Source of the DNA: Aestuariibacter salexigens DSM 15300
Lineage (GTDB): Bacteria; Pseudomonadota; Gammaproteobacteria; Enterobacterales; Alteromonadaceae
Assembly (NCBI RefSeq): GCF_000429145.1
Contig: NZ_AUBH01000003.1
Location: forward strand, 248,001 to 312,000
Length of the DNA stretch: 64,000 nucleotides
Reading direction: 5' to 3'
The notes under the pieces are model-generated. The model searched no databases. It saw only the letters and a list, made by a program, of their open reading frames with translations, and was not told where the DNA came from. Numbering within the stretch: position 1 is the stretch's first letter; each line of letters starts with the position of its first letter. Shown piece by piece: positions 28,696 to 38,300 of this stretch. Position numbers and translations under genes: made by a program.

Positions 28696-29481
28696 ATGAC
28701 CAAACCGCTCGACAGAAATGTTCTGACGGTCTGGAAAGATGTCATCTTCGCCATATTTATTCGCGAATTGCAGAGCCGTTTCAACGACAAATTTGGTCTT
28801 AGCTGGTTGGTGCTGGAGCCGCTGCTATACATCTTATTGCTGTCCCTGATCAGAAGTCGTATCAGCGGTAACGAGGTGCATGGCATCCCTATCTTTATTT
28901 TCATGCTGTATGGACTGTTATTCATCAGGTTATTTACGGAAACAATAAACAGCACAGCAACCAGTCTCAGGAAGGATAAACCCTTATATGCATTCAGGCA
29001 GGTACAGCCAATAAGCAGTGTACTGGCCGCCATGTTGATAGAGTTGATGTCAAAAATAGGCGTGTTTGCACTTCTGCTGCTTGCGATATATTTGATTGAG
29101 GTAGACTTTAATCTGGATGACGGATTGCTGATGATCACCATTTTTCTAACATTATGGATTTTTTCCGCAGCAATTGGCCTGTTATTTGGTATCGGTACAG
29201 CGTTTGTACCAGAACTTGATAAAGTCAGAACCCTGATCACTCGTCCTCTATTTTTCATATCAGGAGTGTTTTTTAGCTTACAGGACATTCCGCAAGCTTA
29301 TTGGCATTGGTTAACATGGAATCCCGTTCTGCATGCCATTGAACTGGCTCGTTTTTCATCTTACGAAGGATATGGACAGGCTGGTGTGAGTCTGTTTTAT
29401 CTGGCAATTATGAGTCTTTGTTTTACGTTTTTTGCTCTGGCCTGCTACCAGCTTACCTGGAAACGGACGTTGAGCCGATGA
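28696..29481 (+). CDS. Polysaccharide ABC transporter, permease (KpsM/Wzm type)
   Basis: A 261-residue inner-membrane protein of the ABC-2 family with about six membrane segments. It forms the pore through which a finished polysaccharide chain is moved to the periplasm. The N-terminal region IFIRELQSRFNDKFGLSWLV is the cytoplasmic amphipathic part typical of KpsM. The block FFISGVFFSLQDIPQAYWHW near the C-terminus is also a family hallmark. It starts 3 bases after the export-channel gene and overlaps the ATPase start (ATGA). Confidence 0.92.
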   Translation: MTKPLDRNVLTVWKDVIFAIFIRELQSRFNDKFGLSWLVLEPLLYILLLSLIRSRISGNEVHGIPIFIFMLYGLLFIRLFTETINSTATSLRKDKPLYAFRQVQPISSVLAAMLIELMSKIGVFALLLLAIYLIEVDFNLDDGLLMITIFLTLWIFSAAIGLLFGIGTAFVPELDKVRTLITRPLFFISGVFFSLQDIPQAYWHWLTWNPVLHAIELARFSSYEGYGQAGVSLFYLAIMSLCFTFFALACYQLTWKRTLSR

Positions 29482-30125
29482 TCGAGCTTATCGGGGTGAC
29501 GAAATATTACCCGTCCAAGTTGGGGCGCCAGTATGTCTTTGATGACCTCAACTTTACTATACCTGAGGGACATAACATCGCGTTACTGGGTTCTAATGGC
29601 GCCGGAAAGTCTACACTTTTCAGGATGCTGGCAAAAAGTGAATATCCGGACAAAGGTAGGATAAGAACCAAAAAAACCGTGTCTTGGCCCCTGTCGCTGA
29701 CGTCGGGCGTACATCCGCAGATGACCGGACGTGAGAACACCCGCTTTATTGGCCGTGTAAACGGTATCAGGAACCTTACAGCGTATGAGAATCGCGTTCA
29801 GGAATTTGCCGAACTGGGTAGCAAGTATGATCTTGAAGTCAGGCAGTACTCATCGGGCATGCGTGCCCGTCTCGCCTTCGCGTGTTGTATCAGCATCGAT
29901 TTTGATATTTATCTGATAGATGAGTTAACCGCTGTAGGTGACGCTGTATTCAAACGTAAAACACAGCAGGCGTTGCTTGAAATAAGTCGCAACGCTAATG
30001 TGATCATGGTCAGTCACGAGATGAAAGAAATTCGACAGTATTGTGACAGTGCAATTACCATAAAAAATCAGCAGCTGGATTTTTATCAGGATCTTGAACA
30101 TGCAATCAGTATTTATCAGCGCTAA
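29478..30125 (+). CDS. Polysaccharide ABC transporter, ATPase (KpsT/Wzt type)
   Basis: A 215-residue ATPase that drives polysaccharide export with the KpsM-like permease. Walker A is LLGSNGAGKSTLFRML (~36-51), the signature motif is RQYSSGMRARLAFA, and Walker B is IYLIDELTAVGDAVF, followed by the H-loop VSHEM. It is short and lacks the C-terminal sugar-binding domain of Wzt proteins, so it is of the KpsT capsule type. The ATG at 29478 overlaps the permease stop and gives the family N-terminus; the longer frame from 29418 lies inside the permease gene. Confidence 0.93.
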   Translation: MIELIGVTKYYPSKLGRQYVFDDLNFTIPEGHNIALLGSNGAGKSTLFRMLAKSEYPDKGRIRTKKTVSWPLSLTSGVHPQMTGRENTRFIGRVNGIRNLTAYENRVQEFAELGSKYDLEVRQYSSGMRARLAFACCISIDFDIYLIDELTAVGDAVFKRKTQQALLEISRNANVIMVSHEMKEIRQYCDSAITIKNQQLDFYQDLEHAISIYQR

Positions 30126-30142
30126 CCGGAACCTGTTTACCT

Positions 30143-31549
30143 ATGTCGCTTAAAGAAAAACTGCGAGAACTAAGAAGTGAAGCCACTCAGGAGCAGTGGA
30201 ACGATCCGGAATATATCTCGACACTGGCAAAAGAAAAAGAAGACAGCGATATGCCGCTGGCGTATCGCCTGTGGCAACGAGCACATAATCTCACACCGGA
30301 AAATGAAGCGATAGGCGATCATATGGTTGAGCTTGCCCGCAAGCTAGAACAATCCGATCCCGACATGATGCATGTACAGTCAACCAGGTCCCAGCATACG
30401 GCTGCACTAGGGCACGATGAGGATACACTTGAATCACAAAAAGTAACACGACTTATCGATCGCTTTGGCAGTTTCCAGCTCATTGTGCTTCTGCCCTGGG
30501 TAGTGTTCGCCCTGTATTTGGTGATGTGGGCATCGCCACGATATGAAAGTGAAAGCCTGCTCATCGTGAAGCAACCAGACTCAATGAGTATCTCAGACCC
30601 AAGCGCCCTATTACTCTCCGGCGTGGGACTGTCGTCAGGCGACAATGATACGCAACTGGTTTCGGCATACATCAAATCCTATGACATGCTCAGCTATCTT
30701 GATGACAACCTCGCGCTAAGACAGCACTATGAAAACAGTGAGCATGCCGATTTTTTCAGCCGCTTATCAGGGTGGAGTAGCAGGGAAGATTTCTTCGAGT
30801 ATTACCTGAACAAAATAGACGTTGTCATTGACCCGACATCCATGGTTATTTCATTAAAAACACAGGCGTTCACCGCGAATTATGCACAACAGCTTAATGG
30901 CGCCATTATTGAAAGAGCGGAATGGTTCATCAATAACGTTAATCAGGAATTGGCTAACGCACAGGTGGAGTTCATAAACAAAGAGCATAAACGAGCAGAA
31001 GACACGCTTGCTGACGCAAAGAAGACACTGCTGCAATTTCAGGAACGTTATAACCTGCTGGATCCGACTACTGAAGGCGCGGCACTGCAACAAATCGCAT
31101 TCAATCTTGAGGCGATGTTGTCACAGAAGCGCGCCACGCTGTCGTCACTCACACAAGTGATGAGTAGCAATGCGCCGGAAGTGCTGGCGGTTAAACGTGA
31201 AATACAGGCACTAGAAACACAACTCAGTGAAGAGAAACGAAGACTCACGCCCACTAATTCAACGGATGAAACAACGTCCATTGCCGGGATCATGGCAAAA
31301 TTCAGCGAGCTTCGTGTTCAGCTCGAAATCGCGACTCAAGCCTACACGGCATCATTGGTTAATCTTGAGAAAAACCGTATTGAAGCCATGCGACAGTTGC
31401 AATATCTGGTGACAGTGCAACGTCCCGCATTAGCAGAAGAGGCAAACTACCCGAGAGTGGTATATAACCTCTCGCTTTGGGCAGTTGTGCTACTCATGTT
31501 TTATGCTATCGGGCGCATTATCGCGGCGACCATCCGCGAGTTGAGTTAA
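30143..31549 (+). CDS. Capsule export inner-membrane protein (KpsE-like, Wzz fold)
   Basis: A 468-residue protein with two membrane segments (~115-133 and ~443-462) that bracket a large periplasmic coiled coil. It belongs to the polysaccharide co-polymerase family and links the ABC transporter to the outer-membrane channel. The segment YESESLLIVKQPD after the first helix is typical of KpsE/BexC. Unusual is a ~110-residue cytoplasmic extension before the first helix, with a TPR-like helix pair (PLAYRLWQRAHNLTPENEAI). Proteins of this family normally have a shorter start. The extension may bind a cytoplasmic partner; that is inferred. Confidence 0.88.
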   Translation: MSLKEKLRELRSEATQEQWNDPEYISTLAKEKEDSDMPLAYRLWQRAHNLTPENEAIGDHMVELARKLEQSDPDMMHVQSTRSQHTAALGHDEDTLESQKVTRLIDRFGSFQLIVLLPWVVFALYLVMWASPRYESESLLIVKQPDSMSISDPSALLLSGVGLSSGDNDTQLVSAYIKSYDMLSYLDDNLALRQHYENSEHADFFSRLSGWSSREDFFEYYLNKIDVVIDPTSMVISLKTQAFTANYAQQLNGAIIERAEWFINNVNQELANAQVEFINKEHKRAEDTLADAKKTLLQFQERYNLLDPTTEGAALQQIAFNLEAMLSQKRATLSSLTQVMSSNAPEVLAVKREIQALETQLSEEKRRLTPTNSTDETTSIAGIMAKFSELRVQLEIATQAYTASLVNLEKNRIEAMRQLQYLVTVQRPALAEEANYPRVVYNLSLWAVVLLMFYAIGRIIAATIRELS

Positions 31550-31567
31550 GCCTGGTAAAGCGGCCAG

Positions 31568-33427
31568 ATGATCAGGAACCTCGCCAGATGGCTTGCTCAC
31601 AGCTCCAAATGGTTTGCACGAAAGAATATTGCGCAAACCAATCCACAGGTGCTTGAGCGTGGTTGGTATGAGATTTCCGTTAGAGAAATAACAGACCAGA
31701 CCAAGTTGTTACTCGTGACACAGGAAAGTCGTCAAACTCACTTTTCTCTCGGACAACCCGTTAGTGGAGTGAAAAAGCGAAAACTCAAAGTCACTGAGAA
31801 GGCAACGTTGCAATTGAGAGGACCAGGGAAGATAGTCTCGATTGCCCTTATCAGCAGTTTAGCTGGACGGTTACTTTCGACAGGTCGATTGTTTATTCAA
31901 GATAATCGAACAACGCAAACAAACATTAGACTGGCGAAACGACTCTTATTCGGCGATGGGCAGATAGTCAATCACACATTAAATATGATTGCTGACGCTG
32001 AGCTAGATTTGTTTTTTAAGCTAAAACAGTTACTGAAAAACCTTCAACGCCCAAAAGTAAAAGTAGCAGTCCTTGGATTCAATAAACTAAATGACGCTGA
32101 GGCATGGCATCAACTGGATTATGTTCTGCTAAGCGATGAGCCAGTTACACTCCATGCTGCTACTGAACACAGCTTTAACTATTATCTGGACAAATTGTCC
32201 CAGGCTACACGTCCAGCCTTTGTATACAGCGATCACATCAACTCACGTGGAGAAGTCTTTGCTAAACCAGACTTGAACCTACCCTTTTTGTACTGTGCTG
32301 ATTATGTGGGACCGGCACTGTTTGTGAGCACGTCGTTTCTGAAACAAATATCGATTGAAACAATTCGTGATAGGTTGACGCTGTTTCACATCTTTCGGCG
32401 GCTTGCATCTGATAGGCCATATGACATTGCGCATATACCGCAACTATTACTGTGTAGTGATGGGCAAGTCGTCAATGCCCGCACTACCGCTCCACTTCCA
32501 TGGCCCCTTATCACACAGCACACAGACGATAATGGAATATGCAAACTCACTGGTGATGTGCCCAGCCCGGCACCGTTTGTCTCGATTATTATTCCATCCA
32601 GAGATAACACCGCACTGTTGAAACGATGCATAGAAAGTATTCTGGCGCTCACCCAGTATCCGGAGTTTGAAATCATCATTGTAGATAACCACAGTCAGAC
32701 CGAGGAAGCGCTGCGTTATTTTGACTCATTGCATCACTCTCACATCACTGTACTACGTTATCCCCACCCATTTAATTACTCCGCAATCAATAATTTTGCT
32801 GTACATCATGCTCGCGGAGACTACATTGCATTGCTAAATGATGATATTGAAGTGAAGACGCATAATTGGCTGAACGACCTTATGGCCTGGGCAGCTCAGG
32901 AAAATGTGGGCGCGGTAGGAGCAAAATTATTTTACCCTGACGGTCGCATTCAGCATGCTGGGCTGACAATTGGTATGGGGCATGCCGCAGGACATACACA
33001 TCGCTTCGAAGACGGAGAGACGTGCGGTTATTTGGGCCGACTATGCAGTACACAACAGGTAAAAGCAGTCACGGCGGCTTGCCTGGTGGTTGAAAAACAT
33101 AAGTTTAATCTAGTGAACGGTCTTGATGAACGTGAGTTTGCCATTGCCTATAACGATGTTGACCTCTGCCTGAAACTTGACAAGCTCGGCTATCAAAATA
33201 TTTTGTGTGTTGAAGCCGAGCTAATTCATTATGAGTCGGTCAGCCGTGGCAGCGACCTTGAGCCAGAGAAACAGCAGCGTTACCGTCGAGAGCTAAAAAA
33301 ACTGCAAAGAAAGTGGCACACCCGGGGTTATACCGATCCATTCTTTAGTCCATTACTTCCTCCCCACAGCGAAACCGTAATTGCCCCCACTATTGAGTTG
33401 ACAGCATTTAGTGAAACGCCCAATTAA
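31568..33427 (+). CDS. Family 2 glycosyltransferase with long N-terminal region
   Basis: A 619-residue protein. The C-terminal part (~335-580) is a GT-A glycosyltransferase with VSIIIPSRDNTALLKRCIES, IIIVDNHSQT, the metal site IALLNDDIEV and the acceptor blocks LFYPDGRIQHAGLTIGMG and FAIAYNDVDLCLKLDKLG. This pattern is common in large O-antigen and capsule glycosyltransferases. The N-terminal ~330 residues resemble regions that precede such domains in similar proteins and may be a second, degenerate transferase; I cannot assign it. The gene follows the KpsE-like gene by 18 bases and completes the export operon. Confidence 0.88.
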   Translation: MIRNLARWLAHSSKWFARKNIAQTNPQVLERGWYEISVREITDQTKLLLVTQESRQTHFSLGQPVSGVKKRKLKVTEKATLQLRGPGKIVSIALISSLAGRLLSTGRLFIQDNRTTQTNIRLAKRLLFGDGQIVNHTLNMIADAELDLFFKLKQLLKNLQRPKVKVAVLGFNKLNDAEAWHQLDYVLLSDEPVTLHAATEHSFNYYLDKLSQATRPAFVYSDHINSRGEVFAKPDLNLPFLYCADYVGPALFVSTSFLKQISIETIRDRLTLFHIFRRLASDRPYDIAHIPQLLLCSDGQVVNARTTAPLPWPLITQHTDDNGICKLTGDVPSPAPFVSIIIPSRDNTALLKRCIESILALTQYPEFEIIIVDNHSQTEEALRYFDSLHHSHITVLRYPHPFNYSAINNFAVHHARGDYIALLNDDIEVKTHNWLNDLMAWAAQENVGAVGAKLFYPDGRIQHAGLTIGMGHAAGHTHRFEDGETCGYLGRLCSTQQVKAVTAACLVVEKHKFNLVNGLDEREFAIAYNDVDLCLKLDKLGYQNILCVEAELIHYESVSRGSDLEPEKQQRYRRELKKLQRKWHTRGYTDPFFSPLLPPHSETVIAPTIELTAFSETPN

Positions 33428-33434
33428 TGTTTCG

Positions 33435-35179
33435 TTAATCATACTCGTCATTTAATTCATCGCGTCGGGTATAGACAAAATCAGCATCGATTCCAGAGAA
33501 AATAATAAAATTAAGAGTTTGCCAGTCTGCATAGCTTTCCCCATAGTCGATCCTTGATATTCGCTCAGGAAAAGTGAGGCGCTCTTCAAACCTCGATGCC
33601 GAGCGAATATTTCGTAACACTGTGACGAAGGACTCATCGCCGTGCGCGATAAGTAACACATCACCAAACGGATTTTGTTTGACAAGTATGTCGGTGACTG
33701 ATGTTGTTCTGAATTCAAACGGCGCTTCAAAGTAAGGCTGATTTAGCTGGTATGGCCAACGCTGCCATGTACTTGGAAACGTATAGATGAAATGTAGTTC
33801 AGGATCTGAAATGCTCTGAAACACGATGCCGGATTCATTGAACAGCACCATAGTAAACCCATCTTTCGATGCACTATCCAGTAATAAGGAATTGATTGTT
33901 GTAACGGTGCCATCGGTATCGACCTGTATCACGTCAACGCTGTGTTCAATATCATCATAACGATACACGACCGTATCCGACCTTGCGGCTCTGTCTATTG
34001 TTTCTTCGTGCACCACAAGGTCGCAAAATCCACGCGCTTCCTGAATAAGCGCGCCTTCCCCATCAACCGTACCTTCGTCGGTCATAAAAGTGCTATTGAA
34101 GTAATTACATGTGCCTCCTGGAACACTGATTACCTCAGCAGTATCGACTTCACCGATCGCATCTTTATAGTCGACTTTCGTTCTTGGAATAATGGCCAGA
34201 TTGCGGGCGTTATCAATCGTAATGCCATCTTTAATAGTAAGATTCTGTGGTAGCGTACCATCCAATGCAGGGTCAGCTATCGTGTCGTTGATGCCTTCAT
34301 TTAGCCCGTAAATAAATGAGGTCGCACGATCATTTTCATCAAGTGAAACACCGTACACTTGGGTATATGTAGGGCTGCCAAACAGGTTCTCTTCCTCGAT
34401 AGTATTAAACGCAATGGTGATTCCAGTTTGGAGTGTGGAAAACGACGTCGCGTAAAGCCCACTTTCGGGAACGGGGACACCCTGATCGATAATATGTATA
34501 TCGATGTAATCGGTAAAAACCACGTTGCCTTCTGCATCCTCAAATTCGACTTCCAGGGTAGCAATAGCATCACCGTCGACATGTGGCAGTTGAGCGTAAA
34601 CAGTAGTCTCGAAGATATTAAACGTTTTGTTACCGTCTCTGACTTTAAAAGGCTTACCGCCGTAACCAAAGTAGGCTCCACTGGCATAATTTAGTTTCTC
34701 GCCTGCCACCTGCGTCAGAACCGGTAGCGGATAATAGTCTCCTTCTCGCTCAACGAGCGCTATCTCAACAATTGATGCTTCAACCAGTTCGACCATTCCG
34801 TCTGTTACCACATTCCCACCAAAACTGAACGTATAGTTGACAGGTGAAATAACAGTAAAAGTAACCGATACTCTCTCAGCGGCATTACCCGCACTATCTG
34901 ACACATCATAATGTCGGATATAAGTGCCTATTGAAGAGTTATCTACACTATCCCCAGACACGATAATGCGATTGGAAATATCGCCATCTACGTCATCAGT
35001 TGCAGTGGCGGTTATCGTTGGAATAGGGTCGCCGACAGCTAGCTCATATGATCGAGTGTCAGGGTTTAGACTGAAGTAGGTGCTACGGTATCTTGCCTTG
35101 TCTGTCCGTCCGCTCCTCCGCCACAGCCAAAGATGACCGAAATTGCGAAAATGACCGATAATAACCGCTGCATGTTCAT
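33435..35179 (-). pseudogene. Frameshifted lipoprotein with DUF5011/HYR-like domain
   Basis: From the ATG at 35179 the frame gives a clear lipoprotein signal (MNMQRLLSVIFAISVIFGC, Cys19) and a GGG linker, then DTVAPTSV and a stop at 35066-35068. The long frame that continues downstream (to 33435) carries SLNPDTRSYELAVGDPIP and then ATDDVDGDISNRI, the second half of a DUF5011/Ig-like surface domain that normally follows D-T-x-A-P. The two halves join if one T is added in ACTTCAG at 35071-35077. The remaining ~540 residues look like an unknown beta-rich, acidic surface protein. Either the gene is a recent pseudogene, or it is phase variable, or the assembly has an error. A start at 35210 in the long frame would give an unnatural N-terminus. 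Confidence 0.75.
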
Positions 35180-35229
35180 AGTAGATTCTCGTCCCTGTAA
35201 AGAAATACATTCGCTTCTTTTAGCGTCAC

Positions 35230-35250
35230 GTTACCATAGGCTATGGTGAC
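35230..35250. promoter_or_regulatory. Palindromic operator-like site between divergent genes
   Basis: GTTACCATAG-G-CTATGGTGAC is a 21-base near-perfect palindrome (9 of 10 arm positions pair). It lies 51 bases upstream of the lipoprotein start and about 150 bases before the large glycosyltransferase gene. Its size fits a binding site for a dimeric regulator. No T-run follows, so it is not a terminator. Confidence 0.4.
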
Positions 35251-35397
35251 AGAAAACCCAGCACATATGCCTAACTCGGTTGCATGCCCCACACCAATTG
35301 TTTATCCTTGCGCGGTTAAGTGTTGTCATTCGTAACGCGCTATGAAACACCTTGAATCTCGCCTATTTTGACCTTTTCAAGTCCAAGGATTTACTAC

Positions 35398-38300
35398 ATG
35401 AGAACTGCATATTTTGTTTTAGGCATGCATCGTTCTGGCACTTCAGCTATTGCTTCAACTTTTCATCATCTAGGCGTAAGTTTCGGTGAAGCATTGCTGC
35501 CTGCGACTGAGGACAATCCTAAAGGTTATTTCGAAAATAAAGCGCTGCAGGCCTTTAACGAGGAACTACTCGTTACTGAGGGGCATGGCTGGGACAGTGT
35601 GTTTTTTGATGTCGATGATTTTGATCCAGACAAACGCCAACGTCTTGTCCGCCAGGCAACCAAAATTCTGGAAAGTGAGTTCGGCATTTTTCAACAGTTT
35701 GGTCTGAAAGACCCCAGGCTATGTCTGTTGTTTCCCATATGGGAAGAAGCCTGTAAAGCGCTTGATATAGATATCAAGGTTGTATTGGCCTATCGCCACC
35801 CGGCAGAAGTGGCTCAATCCCTTAAAGCCCGCAACGGCATGAGTCTGCAGAATGGCTTGGCACTGTGGGCTGACCATATGTCAAAAGCAGAGCGCTATAG
35901 CAGAGACTATCCACGCTGTCTGGTGTCATACCACCGGTTACTGACCGATTTTGACAACACTACCTCAGATATACGCAATTTCACTGGCGTAAGTACTTCA
36001 TCATCTTTGGATCGTGACAATATTATCGATGCAAAATTACGTCACTATCACCAGTCAAGAAACAATCTGGCGGACATCCCCACCTTTATAGAAGCAATCA
36101 ACAAAGCCTATGAAAGTGGAAAACTCGATACCAAATCGCTCGATAAGGCAGCACGAGACCTAGAGCATCTCAAGGCCTTCTTCTATAACGAGAATAAAAA
36201 GAATCTGTTCGTTCAGGTCTTTGACGACAGGAAAAAATACAAAGCCATCAAAGACGATTACTTTGCCAAGCTTCAGCACGCTGAAAACCAGGCAGAGAAG
36301 CGCGACAAAAAGTATCAGGACGCCGAACAGCAGCTGGTTCAGCTGAACGACAAAAATAAGTCGCTTCAAGATGCGATACAGCAAAAAGACGAGCGTATTC
36401 GCACTGAAGTCGACCGAGCTAAGCAGGCTGAAGACAGTATCAGGCAGCTACAGCACAAACTAAATGTCAGTGAAATTGATGCTAAACATTTTGACTTTAA
36501 AATCTCAAAACTTAGCAAAGAAAATGACGACCTCAAGCAGGCCTTGGTCAGGCTTAATGAGATCAAACAGGAGAAAAAGGACGCAGAGAAATTATGTGCC
36601 TCACTGAAAAGTGAGTTATCGACGCTAAAAGAGCAACTGAGCCAGTCCAAACAGAATGAGAAAGAGCTGGTGTCGGCTAATGATGCGCTGACCGACGACA
36701 TCAGACAACAAGACGATAAGATTCAAAAACTGAATGAACATATCCAGACAATGCAAGCTGAGCTCGCCAGTAAAGAGTGTGAGATTGAAGATCTTCATAT
36801 CTCTATACAGCGCGTGCAATCGAAGTTAGCGGAAAAAACAAAGGAATTTGAAACTGCTCTCGCTTCACAGCGTGACAAACTAACCAACAAAACCAGCGAG
36901 TTTGAAAATGCAGTTGCTACGCTGAATAACAAACACGCTGCCAAAGCCAAACAACTTATTGCTGAATTCCAGCGTGATAAGCAGACCATAAAAGACCAGC
37001 TTAAGTCAGCACACAAGCAAACTGTATCTGAACTGTCTGAGCAGCTAACAGCGCTCGAGCACAAACAGGAACTGGTTAATGAGAAAACTGCCCAATGGAT
37101 TGAGTTAATCGTTAAGCCACTCTCGACGATAGCCGCAGAACAGTATGGAACAGGCGATAGTCGCGGAAGTGTAGTCGACAGATTCTCCGCGTCATTCCTG
37201 TCAAGAAAAATGGAGAGGGCGACCCGCAAATTCCTCAAAGCAATAGACGTCGCGAAGCATGTACCTATGACCTTCGTTGCGCAGTTCGATGAACAAGGCT
37301 ATTACGCAGCCAATGAAGATGTGGAAGTGGAAGTGGATGCTGGAAAGTTCTCCTGTGCATTAGAGCACTTTCTGTACTTTGGGTTTGATGAAGCGTTGAG
37401 CGGCAAACGAACGTTTCATCCCAAGGGACGTTTCTTTGTTGCGACGCATGGCGAGCATGAGCGAGACATAAAGGACTACGTTGTCCACCTGAGAGACTTT
37501 TACGACGCCATAGCGGCACGCAGAAAGGCGGAGAAAATCACTCAACAACGCAAAGCACAGATACAAACTGAAAGCAGCTCCAGCGACCATATACAAGAGC
37601 CTGCTACGGTCCCAGCTGGATCGCCGAATGGCGTTGTCAGACCGGCTCCGAACTACATTAAGGCCACGGATACATGGCCGAGCGTTGATATCATCCTGCC
37701 CGTCTATAATGCGTTGGATGATGTAAAGGCTTGCATTAGCTCTCTGTATAGCAATCAAACCGTGCCATTCAATCTGATTGTGATTGATGATTGTAGTGAA
37801 ACCGACACGCGAGACTGGCTTATCAGCGAGCAGCAAGAAAAAGGCTTTACGCTGCTCAGAAATGAGCAAAATTTACGGTTTACCAAAACCGTAAATCGTG
37901 GACTCGCTGAAAGTAAAGGTGACTATGTCGTATTACTGAACAGCGACACTATCGTCACAGCCTACTGGCTAGAAAAGATCCTGTGCTGCTTTAATTCTGA
38001 CAAACAGACAGGCATTGTCGGGCCACTCTCTAATGCGGCGAGCTGGCAGACCGTTCCCGTTCGCGAAGATACCGAGAACGGCGGCTGGCTGGTAAATGAA
38101 ATCCCCGCCGGCTATTCCATTGAATTGATGGGACAATTAGTAGAGACAGTCTCTACACGTCAATATCCGAGTGTGCCCTCAGTGAACGGCTTTTGCTATG
38201 TCATAAAGCGGGATGTTATCAATACCATCGGTCAGCTTGACGAGGAGTACTTCCCAACAGGCTATGGCGAGGAAGACGACTTCTCCATTCGGGCCAGAAA

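Noticed and set aside
33435-35210. Long frame taken as an intact 591-residue protein
   Set aside because: Its N-terminus would be an aromatic/basic stretch that reads the lipoprotein signal out of frame; the frameshift explanation is better.
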